Of a stretch of DNA of 64,000 nucleotides, positions 1 through 8,820 are shown piece after piece. The stretch comes from Novosphingobium sp049354825 (GTDB taxonomy: Bacteria > Pseudomonadota > Alphaproteobacteria > Sphingomonadales > Sphingomonadaceae): assembly GCF_049354825.1 (NCBI RefSeq), contig NZ_CP186480.1:2626220-2690219 (forward strand), written 5' to 3'. The position numbers were made by a program, and so were the translations under genes. The notes below the pieces were generated by a model. It saw only the letters and a list, made by a program, of their open reading frames with translations. It was not told where the DNA came from and did no database searches. Position 1 is the stretch's first letter; every line of letters begins with the position of its first letter.

Positions 1-197
1 TTGATCGCTAGCGCGCTGGTCAGGCTCTGGCGAAAGCCGGTGACGACGATACCAGGCTGGTCGGCGCTGTCCTGCGAGGCGGGGGCGGGATCGGCGGGCG
101 GCGCGTCCTGCGCCAGCGCCGGCATCGCGGCCAGGGCCGAGGCCGCAACGCCGACGGCAAGCATGGCCTTGAACGGCGGGAATACGGAAATGGTCAT
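1..197 (-). CDS. TonB-dependent receptor, N-terminal part (cut by window edge)
   Basis: Reading the minus strand from the ATG at 197 gives 65 residues before the window ends. They contain a cleavable signal peptide (a hydrophobic stretch ending in a PALAQ-type cleavage site), a short Pro/Asp/Ala linker and then GIVVTGFRQSL, the segment that precedes the plug domain in sphingomonad TonB-dependent outer membrane receptors. The protein would import a substrate across the outer membrane. It is divergent from the sugar-acid transporter at 460, so a uronate, glucarate or oligosaccharide substrate is likely (inference from context). The plug and barrel lie outside the window. Family assignment is good, substrate unknown. 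Confidence 0.82.
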   Translation of the reverse strand, partial: MTISVFPPFKAMLAVGVAASALAAMPALAQDAPPADPAPASQDSADQPGIVVTGFRQSLTSALAI

Positions 198-340
198 CGT
201 CAGGTCCCCTCTATCCCGGCTGCACCGGTGTCAGTGTTCAGCCGACTAGACCTGCCGCTCCGGCCAAGGCCAACCTCAATACGGCATCGATCGATGCAGC
301 CGCTGCACCGATCGCGCGTGCATCCCGGTAATCCGGCATC

Positions 341-365
341 GATCGAGCCACGTCTTGGCTCGATC
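341..365. promoter_or_regulatory. Perfect 10-bp inverted repeat, candidate operator
   Basis: GATCGAGCCA (341-350) and TGGCTCGATC (356-365) are exact reverse complements separated by 5 bases. The site lies between the divergent TonB receptor (start 197) and the MFS transporter (start 460). There is no T-run after it, so an operator is more likely than a terminator. A degenerate copy with the same 10-5-10 geometry lies at 5610-5634 in the kdgD/uxaC promoter region. The regulator is not known. Confidence 0.5.
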
Positions 366-459
366 ATGCCGCTCTTGGTCTTGGACCCGCCACGGCGCAC
401 AGGCTAGTCAGGCAGTGAAGCGACGGCCGGATAGGCCGCGGGCAACGAGAGGACAGGCG

Positions 460-1770
460 ATGCAGACCGGCCCGAAGCCGACCAGGGTGCGCTATCGCAT
501 CATCGCACTGATTTTCCTCATCACCACGCTCAATTACGCCGATCGCGCCACGTTCTCGATCGCCGGCAGCGCCGCCAGTGCCGAGCTTGGCATGGGCGCG
601 GTGCAGACCGGGTTCATCCTCTCCGCCTTCGCCTGGGCCTATACGCTGGCGCAGATTCCCGGCGGTGCGCTGCTCGACCGGTTCGGGACCAAGACGATCT
701 ATGCCGGCGCCATCGCGGTGTGGTCGCTGTTCACGGCCTCGCAGGGGTTGGTCGGACTGATCGCCGGGCTCAACGCGGTGGCGACGCTGTTCGCGCTGCG
801 CTTTCTGGTCGGGCTGGCCGAAGCGCCGTCGTTCCCGGGCAATGCCCGCCTGGTCGCGGCCTGGTTTCCAACCCGCGAGCGAGGCACCGCTTCGGCCATC
901 TTCAACAGCGCACAGTACTTCTCGCTGGTCGCCTTTGCGCCGCTGATGGGCTGGCTGGTCCACGATTTCGGCTGGCGATCGGTATTCTGGGCGATGGGAG
1001 CGATCGGCATCGCCGCGGCGGCGATCTTCGCCCTGTTCATCCACGGGCCTGATCGCCACCCGGCCATCAATGACGCCGAGCTGGCGCTGATCCGCGACGG
1101 CGGCGGCGAAGTGACCATGGAAACGGTCCAGGACAAGACGCCGGGCTTCACCTGGCCGAACGTGCGCCTGCTGCTGACGAGCCGGATGATGCTGGGCATC
1201 TACCTGGGGCAATACTGCATCAACGTGCTGACGTATTTCTTCGTCACCTGGTTCCCCATCTACCTGGTCAAGGACCGCGGCCTCAACATCATGGAGGCAG
1301 GCTTCGCGGCGGCAATTCCGGCGATGGCGGGGTTCCTCGGCGGGCTGATCGGCGGGTTCTGGTCCGATCGCATCCTGGCTCGCGGCGGCACCCTCGACCG
1401 GGCGCGCAAGCTGCCGCTGGTCGCAGGGATGCTGCTGGCAACGGCGATCCTGGGCTGCGTGTGGATCGATTCGCAAGTCCTGGTCATCGCGGTCATGAGC
1501 CTGGCGTTCTTCGGCAAGGGCATCGCCTCGCTCGGCTGGGCGGTGATGGCGGATGTCGCGCCAAAGCGGCTTGCGGGACTGTCAGGCGGGGTTTTCAACA
1601 TGTTCGGAAACGCGGCCGGGATCGTCACCCCGATCGTGGTCGGCGTTATCGTCGCGGCGACTGGCTCGTTCGACTTCGCGCTCGCGTTCGTCGCGCTCCA
1701 CTGCCTGGTGACGATAGCGGCTTACACGCTGGTCGTCGGGCCCCTGCGCCGTCTGGAGCTGCCGCTGTGA
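460..1770 (+). CDS. MFS transporter, ACS (hexuronate/glucarate) family
   Basis: A 436-residue inner membrane permease with about 12 hydrophobic segments. The N-terminus (RYRIIALIFLITTLNYADRA) and the later AWAYTLAQIPGG and DRFGTK segments are typical of the anion:cation symporter branch that includes GudP and ExuT. It would take up a sugar acid by proton symport. I chose the ATG at 460 because a GAGAGGA-like ribosome site lies just upstream and the longer reading adds a non-membrane Arg-rich leader. The stop overlaps the next gene (GTGA), so the two are probably translated together. The exact substrate (glucarate, galactarate or hexuronate) cannot be read from sequence; the kdgD and uxaC neighbours favour a hexuronate or aldarate. 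Confidence 0.85.
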   Translation: MQTGPKPTRVRYRIIALIFLITTLNYADRATFSIAGSAASAELGMGAVQTGFILSAFAWAYTLAQIPGGALLDRFGTKTIYAGAIAVWSLFTASQGLVGLIAGLNAVATLFALRFLVGLAEAPSFPGNARLVAAWFPTRERGTASAIFNSAQYFSLVAFAPLMGWLVHDFGWRSVFWAMGAIGIAAAAIFALFIHGPDRHPAINDAELALIRDGGGEVTMETVQDKTPGFTWPNVRLLLTSRMMLGIYLGQYCINVLTYFFVTWFPIYLVKDRGLNIMEAGFAAAIPAMAGFLGGLIGGFWSDRILARGGTLDRARKLPLVAGMLLATAILGCVWIDSQVLVIAVMSLAFFGKGIASLGWAVMADVAPKRLAGLSGGVFNMFGNAAGIVTPIVVGVIVAATGSFDFALAFVALHCLVTIAAYTLVVGPLRRLELPL

Positions 1771-3593
1771 AGCCGACCCGGCGCCAGCTCCTGGCGGGCG
1801 GCGCCGCGCTTGCCGCAAGCCCGGCACTTGCCCGGGCGGCGACTGCGCCCGTCACCATCACCACACCCATGGCGGCGCCGCCTTGGGCGCTGCTTCAACG
1901 GCGCCTGCTGGCGGCGAACCTGGCCGCTTGCGAGGCGTATTACGCCCAGTACACCGGCGCCGGTGACGAACTGCGATGCTTCGCCCGCTGGGGCGCCAAC
2001 GACGGCCCCGACGATGCGGCCGAGTTCACGAATGATTGGGTCCTGATCCACGCTCTGGGCGGATCGGACCGCTTGCTGACCCTGTCGCAACGCTACTGGG
2101 AAGGCCACCTGCGCCAGTACACCCGTGCCCGCACGATCGAGGTTCCGATTGCGCGCCACGGCATGTATTTCCGCGAATTCCCCGTCCAAATGGATTGGCA
2201 GCACAACGCCGAGGGGCTCACCACCTTCAACGTCATGGGCCTGAGCGCGCCGCACGATCCGCGCCTGCACTTGCGCACGCGGCGGTTTGCCGATTTCTAC
2301 ACCGGTCGCGATCCATCGACCGGGAACTACGATCCCAAGCACCGCATCATCCGCAGCCTGCTTAACGGCAGCCGCGGCCCGATGCTGCGCGCCGCCACCC
2401 CCCTCGACTGGGCGGGCGATCCGTTCGACGCCCGGCCTTTCAAGCTCGAGCACGGCGAAGACAACTACGCGCAGTTCCTGGCGCACTATGCCGAATACAC
2501 CGATGTCGTCGGCGACAATCCACTCAACCTCCAGTCGACGACGCTCGGCCTCAACGCCTACGCACTGGGGCTTGGCGACCGGTTTAGAACCTGGGTCCTC
2601 GACTACCTGGGGGCCTGGGCGGAGCGCGCCGGCGCCAACGGGAACATCCTGCCCAGCCGGATCGGTCTTGACGGCCGAACCGCGCCGGACTGGTGGAGCG
2701 GTGTCTACGGCTGGAATTTCGCGCCGATCGTCCCCCAGACCGGCCTGCGCGAATATCGCAACCGCGTGCCGCGTTCGATCACGGCATTCCTGGGCGGCCT
2801 GGTGTTAAGCGGCGACATGGAATTCGCGAAGCTGTGGCGGCGCCAGAACGCGGCCATCAACGCCGCGGCACGCAGCGTGGACGGCAAGCTTCAAGCCCCG
2901 ACAATGCACGGTCCGCAAGGTTGGTACGGCTGGAAGGACGGGCCCTATCGTACCAACGGTTTCGAGATCTGGTACGCGACGCAGGATCCCGCCGACCGCG
3001 CCGCGGCCGGCGACCATCCCTGGCTCGATTTCCTGGAAGGTCGCAACCCCGGTTATGCCGAGCAGGTCCTCCAAGCCGACCTGGCGCAAGTCGCTGCGCG
3101 CGACGCGGCGCGCCGCGGCGATACCTCGACCGCGCAGACCAGGCTTGCCGACTATACGCTCGATTTCAATCCCGCGAGCGCCAATGCGCTGGTCCAGACA
3201 ATGACCGGCGGCCTGCACATTGCCCGCCCGCCATGGTCGCCCACAAGCCCGCCGCAGGGCGGAGTGCCGCTGCACAGCCGGCTGCGCTGGTTCGATCCGG
3301 TTCGGCGCCGTGCCGGTGTGCCCGAGGATATCGCCGTCCTGGTGACCGCGCTCGGCGATCGCAGCACGGCCGTAACCGTGGTCAATACCGGCCCGGTCAA
3401 CTGCAGCGTGGTGGTTCGCGGCGGCGCTTACGGCGAACACCGGATCGACGCGGTCGAAATCGATGGCCGGCACCGTCCGGTTGGCGGGCGCGACCTTACC
3501 TTGCGGCTGGCGCCGCGTTCGGGAGCAAAGCTGGTCCTGGCGATGACGCGTTATGCCAACCGGCCGACGTTGTCGTTCCCGTGGGACTTTTAA
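1767..3593 (+). CDS. Tat-exported protein of unknown function
   Basis: A 608-residue protein starting at GTG 1767, which overlaps the stop of the transporter gene. The N-terminus has a twin-arginine signal (TRRQLLAGGAALAASP followed by ALARA), so it is exported folded and probably carries a cofactor or needs cytoplasmic folding. The mature part is rich in Trp, Tyr and Asp with patches such as WYGWKDGPYRTNGFEIWYA and a long helical middle, which suggests an alpha/alpha-barrel glycan-active enzyme followed by a beta-rich C-terminal domain from about residue 510. I do not recognise the family. Operon position after a sugar-acid permease suggests a role in making or trimming uronate-containing substrate in the periplasm; that is inference. 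Confidence 0.72.
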   Translation: MKPTRRQLLAGGAALAASPALARAATAPVTITTPMAAPPWALLQRRLLAANLAACEAYYAQYTGAGDELRCFARWGANDGPDDAAEFTNDWVLIHALGGSDRLLTLSQRYWEGHLRQYTRARTIEVPIARHGMYFREFPVQMDWQHNAEGLTTFNVMGLSAPHDPRLHLRTRRFADFYTGRDPSTGNYDPKHRIIRSLLNGSRGPMLRAATPLDWAGDPFDARPFKLEHGEDNYAQFLAHYAEYTDVVGDNPLNLQSTTLGLNAYALGLGDRFRTWVLDYLGAWAERAGANGNILPSRIGLDGRTAPDWWSGVYGWNFAPIVPQTGLREYRNRVPRSITAFLGGLVLSGDMEFAKLWRRQNAAINAAARSVDGKLQAPTMHGPQGWYGWKDGPYRTNGFEIWYATQDPADRAAAGDHPWLDFLEGRNPGYAEQVLQADLAQVAARDAARRGDTSTAQTRLADYTLDFNPASANALVQTMTGGLHIARPPWSPTSPPQGGVPLHSRLRWFDPVRRRAGVPEDIAVLVTALGDRSTAVTVVNTGPVNCSVVVRGGAYGEHRIDAVEIDGRHRPVGGRDLTLRLAPRSGAKLVLAMTRYANRPTLSFPWDF

Positions 3594-3690
3594 GGGTACA
3601 GTCGGCGGGCACGTCCGGCGCGATCGGGGGCAGGGCGGGGCCGGAGCGGACCGCGTCGACGGATGCCGGCCAGGACCGCGCGCTGCACGG

Positions 3691-4581
3691 TCATGCCGCA
3701 ATGGATTCCAGGCACAGGCGGCGCATCGGTTCGAGCGCCGGGTTGGTGTTGTCGCGCCGCCACGCGGCATGAAGTTCGACCGGACGCTCGGGCACGGTGG
3801 TGAACTGGCGAAACTGAATATCGTCGGGGTGCAGCCCGGTGGCCGACTGGGGGACGATGGCCGCGGCCAGCCCGGCCCGCACCAGGCCCAGCATCGAGTG
3901 GATCTGGGTTACGTGCTGAACGAACTGCGGCGCCGCGGCAGCTTCGTCGAACAGGCGAACCAGCATATCGTGGAAGTAGCCCGCGCCGTGGCGCGCGTAC
4001 ATGACCAGCAGCCGGCCATCGAGGTCGGCGGGTTCCAGCGCCGCGCGCGATTGCAGGTCGTCGCCGGCGGGCAGCGCGACGACCAGGCTCTCCGTCAGCA
4101 TCAGGGCGGTGTCGAATTCGCTGCGCGCGATCGGCGGGCGGACGAAGCCGATGTCGATGAGCCCGGTCAGCAGCGCGTCGACCTGCTCGCCCGTGACCAT
4201 TTCACGCAGCTCAAGCTCTATGTTGGGAAGCGCCGCGCGCGCCGCTGCCACGATCTGCGGTATCAGCGAATAGCCCGAAACCGCCGTAAACCCGATCGCC
4301 ACTTTCCCGGCATCGCCCTTGGCGACCCGGCGCGCGGACAGCTGCGCGCTTTCCGCCAGCCGCACGATGCGGCGCGCCTCGATCAGGAAGACTCGCCCTG
4401 CCGGTGTCAGCGCCACGTTGCGGCTGGTGCGTTCAAGCAGGGTGACGTCGAGGATCCGCTCGAGCAGCTGGATCTGGCGGCTGAGCGGCGACTGCGTCAT
4501 GTTGAGTCGCTGCGCCGCGCGCCCGAAATGGAGTTCTTCGGCGGCGGCGACGAAGCAGCGGAGCTGGCTGAGTTCGAACAT
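3691..4581 (-). CDS. LysR family transcriptional regulator
   Basis: A 296-residue regulator. Residues 1-60 form the winged helix-turn-helix (FELSQLRCFVAAAEELHFGRAAQRL, then TQSPLSRQIQLLE), and about 90-290 are the LysR substrate-binding domain (GKVAIGFTAVSGYSLIPQ). The length is normal for the family. It lies 18 bases behind kdgD on the same strand, so it is probably cotranscribed with kdgD and may respond to a sugar acid or its breakdown product. It is convergent with the exported protein gene ending at 3593. Confidence 0.9.
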   Translation of the reverse strand: MFELSQLRCFVAAAEELHFGRAAQRLNMTQSPLSRQIQLLERILDVTLLERTSRNVALTPAGRVFLIEARRIVRLAESAQLSARRVAKGDAGKVAIGFTAVSGYSLIPQIVAAARAALPNIELELREMVTGEQVDALLTGLIDIGFVRPPIARSEFDTALMLTESLVVALPAGDDLQSRAALEPADLDGRLLVMYARHGAGYFHDMLVRLFDEAAAAPQFVQHVTQIHSMLGLVRAGLAAAIVPQSATGLHPDDIQFRQFTTVPERPVELHAAWRRDNTNPALEPMRRLCLESIAA

Positions 4582-4599
4582 GGCGCCAGCCTAGACCGG

Positions 4600-5529
4600 T
4601 CAGGCCGCGGCAGCGAGGGCCCTGGGCGCAACCCGTTCGACAAGCGTGCGCAGCTCGGCATGCTCGGCCTCGGTCATCGACGTCAGCGGCGATCGCACCG
4701 GCCCGGCATCGCGGCCCACGACCGTGCAGCCGGCCTTGACGATCGAAACGGCGTAGCCTGCCGAGCGGTTTCGCAGCGCGATGTACGGCAGCACGAAATC
4801 GCGCAATTGCTTGAGCACTTCGGCGCGATCATCGGCCCGCACCGCCTTGTAAAAGGCCAGCGCCCATTCGGGGATGAAGTTGAAGATCGCCGACGAGTAC
4901 GTCGTCACGCCCATGGTCAGGTACGGCACGGCGAACGTCTCGGCAGTGGGAAGGCCGCCGATATAGGTCAGCCGGTCGCCCATGCGGGCGTAGATGCGGG
5001 TCATCAGCTCGATGTCGCCGATCCCGTCCTTGTAGCCGACCAGGTTGGAGTTGCGCTCGCACAGGCGGGCCAGGGTCTCATCGGTGACGACGGCTTTGTC
5101 GCGATTATAGACGATCACGCCCTTGCCGGTCGCGCGGCAGACCGCCTCGATGTGCGCGGCCAGGCCTTCCTGGGTCGAGTTGACCAGGTACGGCGGCAGC
5201 AGCAGCAGGCCATCGGCGCCCGCGGCCTCGGCATCGCGGGCGATCCCGACCGCAATCGCGGTGCCGTAGCCGCACCCCGAGATGACGGGCACCTTGCCGT
5301 TCGTTTCGGCCACAGCGGCCCGTACAACAGTGTCAACCTCGCCCGGGGTGAGCGAAAAGAACTCGCCCGTGCCGCCGGCGGCGAACAGGCCGGCCAGATC
5401 GTGCTCCAGCATCCAGGCACAATGCGCGCGATAGCGATCTTCGGCGAAATTGCCGTCGGCATGAAAATGCGTGACGGGGAACGACAGCAGACCGCCGCCC
5501 AGTTGCCGTGCCATGTCCCGCGGATCCAT
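4600..5529 (-). CDS. kdgD: 5-dehydro-4-deoxyglucarate dehydratase (KdgD)
   Basis: A 309-residue member of the dihydrodipicolinate synthase/N-acetylneuraminate lyase superfamily. KdgD dehydrates and decarboxylates 5-keto-4-deoxyglucarate to 2-oxoglutarate semialdehyde in glucarate and oxidative uronate breakdown. Visible features are GGLLSFPVTHF at the N-terminus, GGTGEFFSLT (phosphate/carboxylate loop), the VIVYNRDK strand with its Tyr, and the Schiff-base lysine in GYKDGIGD. The start at ATG 5529 gives the usual family length and has a GGGCGAGAAG ribosome site; the longer upstream reading runs into a neighbouring promoter region and is rejected. The lysR gene follows at once. Other members of this aldolase family are close, but the whole motif set fits KdgD best. 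Confidence 0.87.
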   Translation of the reverse strand: MDPRDMARQLGGGLLSFPVTHFHADGNFAEDRYRAHCAWMLEHDLAGLFAAGGTGEFFSLTPGEVDTVVRAAVAETNGKVPVISGCGYGTAIAVGIARDAEAAGADGLLLLPPYLVNSTQEGLAAHIEAVCRATGKGVIVYNRDKAVVTDETLARLCERNSNLVGYKDGIGDIELMTRIYARMGDRLTYIGGLPTAETFAVPYLTMGVTTYSSAIFNFIPEWALAFYKAVRADDRAEVLKQLRDFVLPYIALRNRSAGYAVSIVKAGCTVVGRDAGPVRSPLTSMTEAEHAELRTLVERVAPRALAAAA

Positions 5530-5609
5530 CTTCTCGCCCTTTCCCGATCGTCTTTGTCGGCACCGGCTTAGACGGCGGGGCGGAACGGGTCCAAACCAAA
5601 GGCGCGGTC

Positions 5610-5634
5610 GATCGATGCGCGGATTGGCTCGATC
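5610..5634. promoter_or_regulatory. Degenerate copy of the 341-365 inverted repeat, candidate operator
   Basis: GATCGATGCG (5610-5619), 5 bases, then TGGCTCGATC (5625-5634). The right arm is identical to the right arm at 356-365, the left arm is partly conserved, and the spacing is the same. It lies upstream of kdgD (minus strand) and of the uxaC side (plus strand). It is a likely binding site of the same regulator. Confidence 0.42.
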
Positions 5635-5718
5635 AAGAAGCCCCGCGCGGCGGCCAAATGGCGGCGTCATGCGTTCAAGGATGATGACTGACACGATCGA
5701 GGACCTGGGGCGCTGTGC

Positions 5719-6045
5719 ATGGCCGGGCCGGCCTGCATCGGCCTGGTCGGGTCGCCCTACCTGGCGATCGCGCTGTTCTGCGTCGGCGGCTTCGCTCACC
5801 AGATGCTCAACGGTGCGCTCATCACGCTGTGCTCCGACCTGTTCGACAAGCGCGCCGTGGGAACCGCCAGCGGCATGGCGGGCAGCATCGCATGGATCGG
5901 CGGGATGCTGTTTACGCTGCTGATCGGAAAGAGCGCGGATGTGATCGGTTATAATCCCCTGTTCGTCGCCCTCGCAGCGCTGGACATCATCGGTGCTGCG
6001 GTGCTGTGGTCGCTGCTGCGCCACCAGAAAGAGCCGAACGCCTGA
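5719..6045 (+). pseudogene. ExuT-like MFS transporter remnant (C-terminal end only)
   Basis: The frame encodes about 108 residues matching the last third of an ACS-family hexuronate transporter: a membrane helix, FDKRAVGTASGMAGSIAWIGG, GKSADVIGYNPLF and a final helix ending in WSLLRHQKE. Full members are about 430 residues, so roughly three quarters are missing, and no matching N-terminal coding sequence lies upstream before kdgD. The stop overlaps the uxaC start (TGATG), which suggests the intact gene once formed an operon with uxaC. A short expressed remnant cannot be excluded because the frame is open, but it would lack most of a permease. Confidence 0.72.
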
Positions 6046-7445
6046 TGCCCCGTCCGCTGACCCTGCACCCCGACCGCATGTTTCCCGCCGATACGAACGT
6101 GCGCGGCATCGCCCGCGCGCTGTATGCCGAGGTGAAGGACCTGCCGATCGTGAGCCCGCACGGCCACACCGATCCGTCGTGGTTCGCTGGCAACGCCTCG
6201 TTCGGGAATGCCACCGACTTGTTGCTCGTGCCCGATCACTACGTGTTCCGGATGCTCTATTCGCAAGGCGTGCCGATCGAGGCGCTGGGCGTGCGCAACC
6301 CGGCCGCGGACCCGCGCGAGGCGTGGCGCCTGTTCGCGGAGCGCTATCACCTGTTCCGCGGCACCCCGTCGCGCTTCTGGCTCGACTGGGTCTTTGCCGA
6401 GGCATTCGGGATCGACGTGCTGCTGGGCGCCGACACCGCCGACCGCTACTTCGACACGATCACCGCCGCGCTGGCCACCGATGCCTTCCGCCCCCGCGCG
6501 CTGTTCGAACGCTTCGGGATCGAGGTCATCGCCACCACCGAGAGCCCGCTGGACAACCTCGAACACCACCAGGCGATCCGCGCCAGCGGCTGGGGCGGGC
6601 GGGTGGTGACGGCCTATCGGCCCGACCCGGTCGTCGACCCGGAGTTCGAGGGCTTCGGCGCCAACCTTGCGCGCCTTGCCGAGCTGACGGGCGAGGATAC
6701 CGCGAGCTGGCACGGCTACCTGGCCGCGCACCGCAAGCGCCGCGCCTTCTTCAAGTCGATGGGCGCGACCAGCACCGATCACGGCCATCCGACCGCGCTG
6801 ACGGCAGACTTGCCGCCTGCGGAGGCCGAGGCCCTGTTCGCGCGCGTCGCCGCCGGCCCGGTCAGCGCCGCCGAGGCCGAACTGTTCCGCGCCCAGATGC
6901 TGACCGAGATGGCGGCGATGAGCTTGGACGACGGACTGGTCATGCAGCTGCACCCCGGCTCGTTCCGCAATCACAACGCCGCGGTGTTCGAGCGGTTCGG
7001 ACGCGACAAGGGTGCCGACATCCCGACGCGGACCGATTACGTCCACGCGCTCAAGCCGCTGCTCGACCGCTTCGGGAACGCGCGCGATTTCACGCTGATC
7101 CTCTTCACGCTGGACGAATCGAGCTATGCGCGCGAGCTGGCTCCGCTGGCCGGGCACTATCCCTGCCTGCGCCTAGGCCCCGCGTGGTGGTTCCACGACA
7201 GCCCCGAAGGCATGCGCCGCTTCCGCCGCATGACGACCGAGACGGCCGGGTTCTACAATACCGTCGGCTTCAACGACGACACCCGGGCGTTCCTGTCCAT
7301 CCCGGCCCGCCACGACCTGGCCCGCCGGATCGATTGCGGCTTCCTGGCCGAGCTGGTCGCCGAGCACCGGATCGAAGACTGGGAAGCCGCGGAGGTCGCG
7401 CGTGCGCTGGCCTATGACCTGGTCAAGCAGGCCTACAAGCTGTGA
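6045..7445 (+). CDS. uxaC: Uronate isomerase (glucuronate/galacturonate isomerase)
   Basis: A 466-residue cytoplasmic enzyme that interconverts D-glucuronate with D-fructuronate and D-galacturonate with D-tagaturonate, the first step of the isomerase pathway. The metal-binding SPHGHTDP motif is near residue 37, and ATTESPLDNLEHH and RTDYVHALKPLL are typical of the family. The length is normal. The ATG at 6045 overlaps the stop of the transporter remnant; the longer in-frame start would lie inside that remnant. The stop overlaps the GTG of the dehydrogenase gene that acts next, so the two steps are translationally coupled. Confidence 0.94.
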   Translation: MPRPLTLHPDRMFPADTNVRGIARALYAEVKDLPIVSPHGHTDPSWFAGNASFGNATDLLLVPDHYVFRMLYSQGVPIEALGVRNPAADPREAWRLFAERYHLFRGTPSRFWLDWVFAEAFGIDVLLGADTADRYFDTITAALATDAFRPRALFERFGIEVIATTESPLDNLEHHQAIRASGWGGRVVTAYRPDPVVDPEFEGFGANLARLAELTGEDTASWHGYLAAHRKRRAFFKSMGATSTDHGHPTALTADLPPAEAEALFARVAAGPVSAAEAELFRAQMLTEMAAMSLDDGLVMQLHPGSFRNHNAAVFERFGRDKGADIPTRTDYVHALKPLLDRFGNARDFTLILFTLDESSYARELAPLAGHYPCLRLGPAWWFHDSPEGMRRFRRMTTETAGFYNTVGFNDDTRAFLSIPARHDLARRIDCGFLAELVAEHRIEDWEAAEVARALAYDLVKQAYKL

Positions 7446-8806
7446 GGCTTTGCGAGGGGACGCTGCCGCAAGTGCCAGAAGCGGCCGAGCGGTTCGCCTA
7501 CGACCGGCGCGCGCAGGCTGCGGGCATCGTCCACTTCGGCATCGGCGCGTTCCACCGCGCGCACCAGGCCTGGTACACCGACCGGGCGATGGACGGCGGG
7601 GACGAGGGCTGGGCCATCGTCGGCGTGTCGCTGCGTTCACCCGGGGTCGGCGAGCAGATGAACCCACAGGATGGCCTCTACACCGTGACCGAGCGCGATG
7701 CCGGCGGCGACCGAACCCGCGTGATCGGCGCGGTGCAGCGCGTGCTGGTGGCCGCGGCCGACCCGGACGCGGTGATCGCCGCAGTCGCCGCGCGCCAGAC
7801 CCGCATCGTAAGCTTCACCGTCACCGAAAAAGGATACTGCCGCGCTGCCGACGGCTCGCTCGATCCGGCGCTGGCAGGCTCGGGCAGCCTCTATCGCTTC
7901 GTGGCGGCGGGCCTGCGCCGCCGCCATGACGCTGGCCTGCCTGGCCTGACGCTGCTCAGCTGCGACAACCTGGCCGACAACGGGCGCCGTCTCGAAGCGC
8001 TGATGCAGGAGTACCTCGACCGCCACGATCCGGCCCTGCGCGGCTGGTTCGACAGTGCCTGCACGTGTCCGGCGACGATGATCGACCGGATCGTTCCGGC
8101 CACGACCGACAAGGATCGCGCCGCGCTGACCGACGCGCTCGGCGGCCTGCGCGACGAAGCCGCGGTGGTGACCGAGCCGTTCAGCCAATGGGTGATCGAG
8201 GACCGCTTCGCCGGGCCGCGCCCGGGCTGGGAGCGCGTCGGCGCCGAACTGGTCGGCGATGTGTCCCCCTATGAAAACGCCAAGCTGCGGATGCTCAACG
8301 GCGCGCACTCGGCGCTTGCCTATCTCGGCCTGCGCAAGGGCTACACGTTCGTCCACGAGGCCGTCGCCGACCCGGAGCTGGGGACGCTGATAACGGACCT
8401 CATGCTGCGCGAGGCGGCCCCCACGCTGAACCCGGCACCGGGCCAGGACTTGGCGGCCTATGCCCGGGCGCTGGTGGAGCGCTTCGGCAACCCCGCGCTC
8501 CACCACCGCCTGATCCAGATCGCCATGGACGGCAGCCAGAAGATCCCCCAGCGCTGGCTGGCGACCCTGGCCGACAATCAGGCGCAAGGCCGCGCCTGTC
8601 CGGCCCTGCTGCGGGCACTGGGCGCCTGGCTGGACCACCTGCGCGGCGCCAACGGCCCGGTCGACGATCCGCGCGCTGAGGAGCTGGCGGCGCTGGCACA
8701 GACGCTCGACCGCGCCGCGTTCGCCGACGCCTTGTTCGGGCCCGGCGGCCTGTTTGCCGCCAGTTGGACGATGACGCCGGCCGACCGCGCCGTGCTGGCC
8801 GCCTGA
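7442..8806 (+). CDS. Mannitol dehydrogenase family protein, probable fructuronate reductase
   Basis: A 454-residue NAD(P)-dependent polyol dehydrogenase family enzyme starting at GTG 7442, inside the uxaC stop. The N-terminal nucleotide-binding region carries IVHFGIGAFHRAHQAWY, and the C-terminal domain carries the YENAKLRMLNGAHSALAYLG segment with the catalytic Lys. After a uronate isomerase the natural role is D-fructuronate to D-mannonate reduction (UxuB type), but mannitol, arabinitol and tagaturonate enzymes belong to the same family and cannot be separated by eye. A mannonate dehydratase is not seen in the window. The stop lies close to the broken lysR on the opposite strand. Confidence 0.85.
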   Translation: MRLCEGTLPQVPEAAERFAYDRRAQAAGIVHFGIGAFHRAHQAWYTDRAMDGGDEGWAIVGVSLRSPGVGEQMNPQDGLYTVTERDAGGDRTRVIGAVQRVLVAAADPDAVIAAVAARQTRIVSFTVTEKGYCRAADGSLDPALAGSGSLYRFVAAGLRRRHDAGLPGLTLLSCDNLADNGRRLEALMQEYLDRHDPALRGWFDSACTCPATMIDRIVPATTDKDRAALTDALGGLRDEAAVVTEPFSQWVIEDRFAGPRPGWERVGAELVGDVSPYENAKLRMLNGAHSALAYLGLRKGYTFVHEAVADPELGTLITDLMLREAAPTLNPAPGQDLAAYARALVERFGNPALHHRLIQIAMDGSQKIPQRWLATLADNQAQGRACPALLRALGAWLDHLRGANGPVDDPRAEELAALAQTLDRAAFADALFGPGGLFAASWTMTPADRAVLAA

Positions 8807-8820
8807 CGGCGACACGGGGG

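Noticed and set aside
3553..5571. A 672-residue reading on the plus strand
   Set aside because: Antisense of lysR and kdgD; repetitive Arg/His/Gln composition and no recognisable domain.
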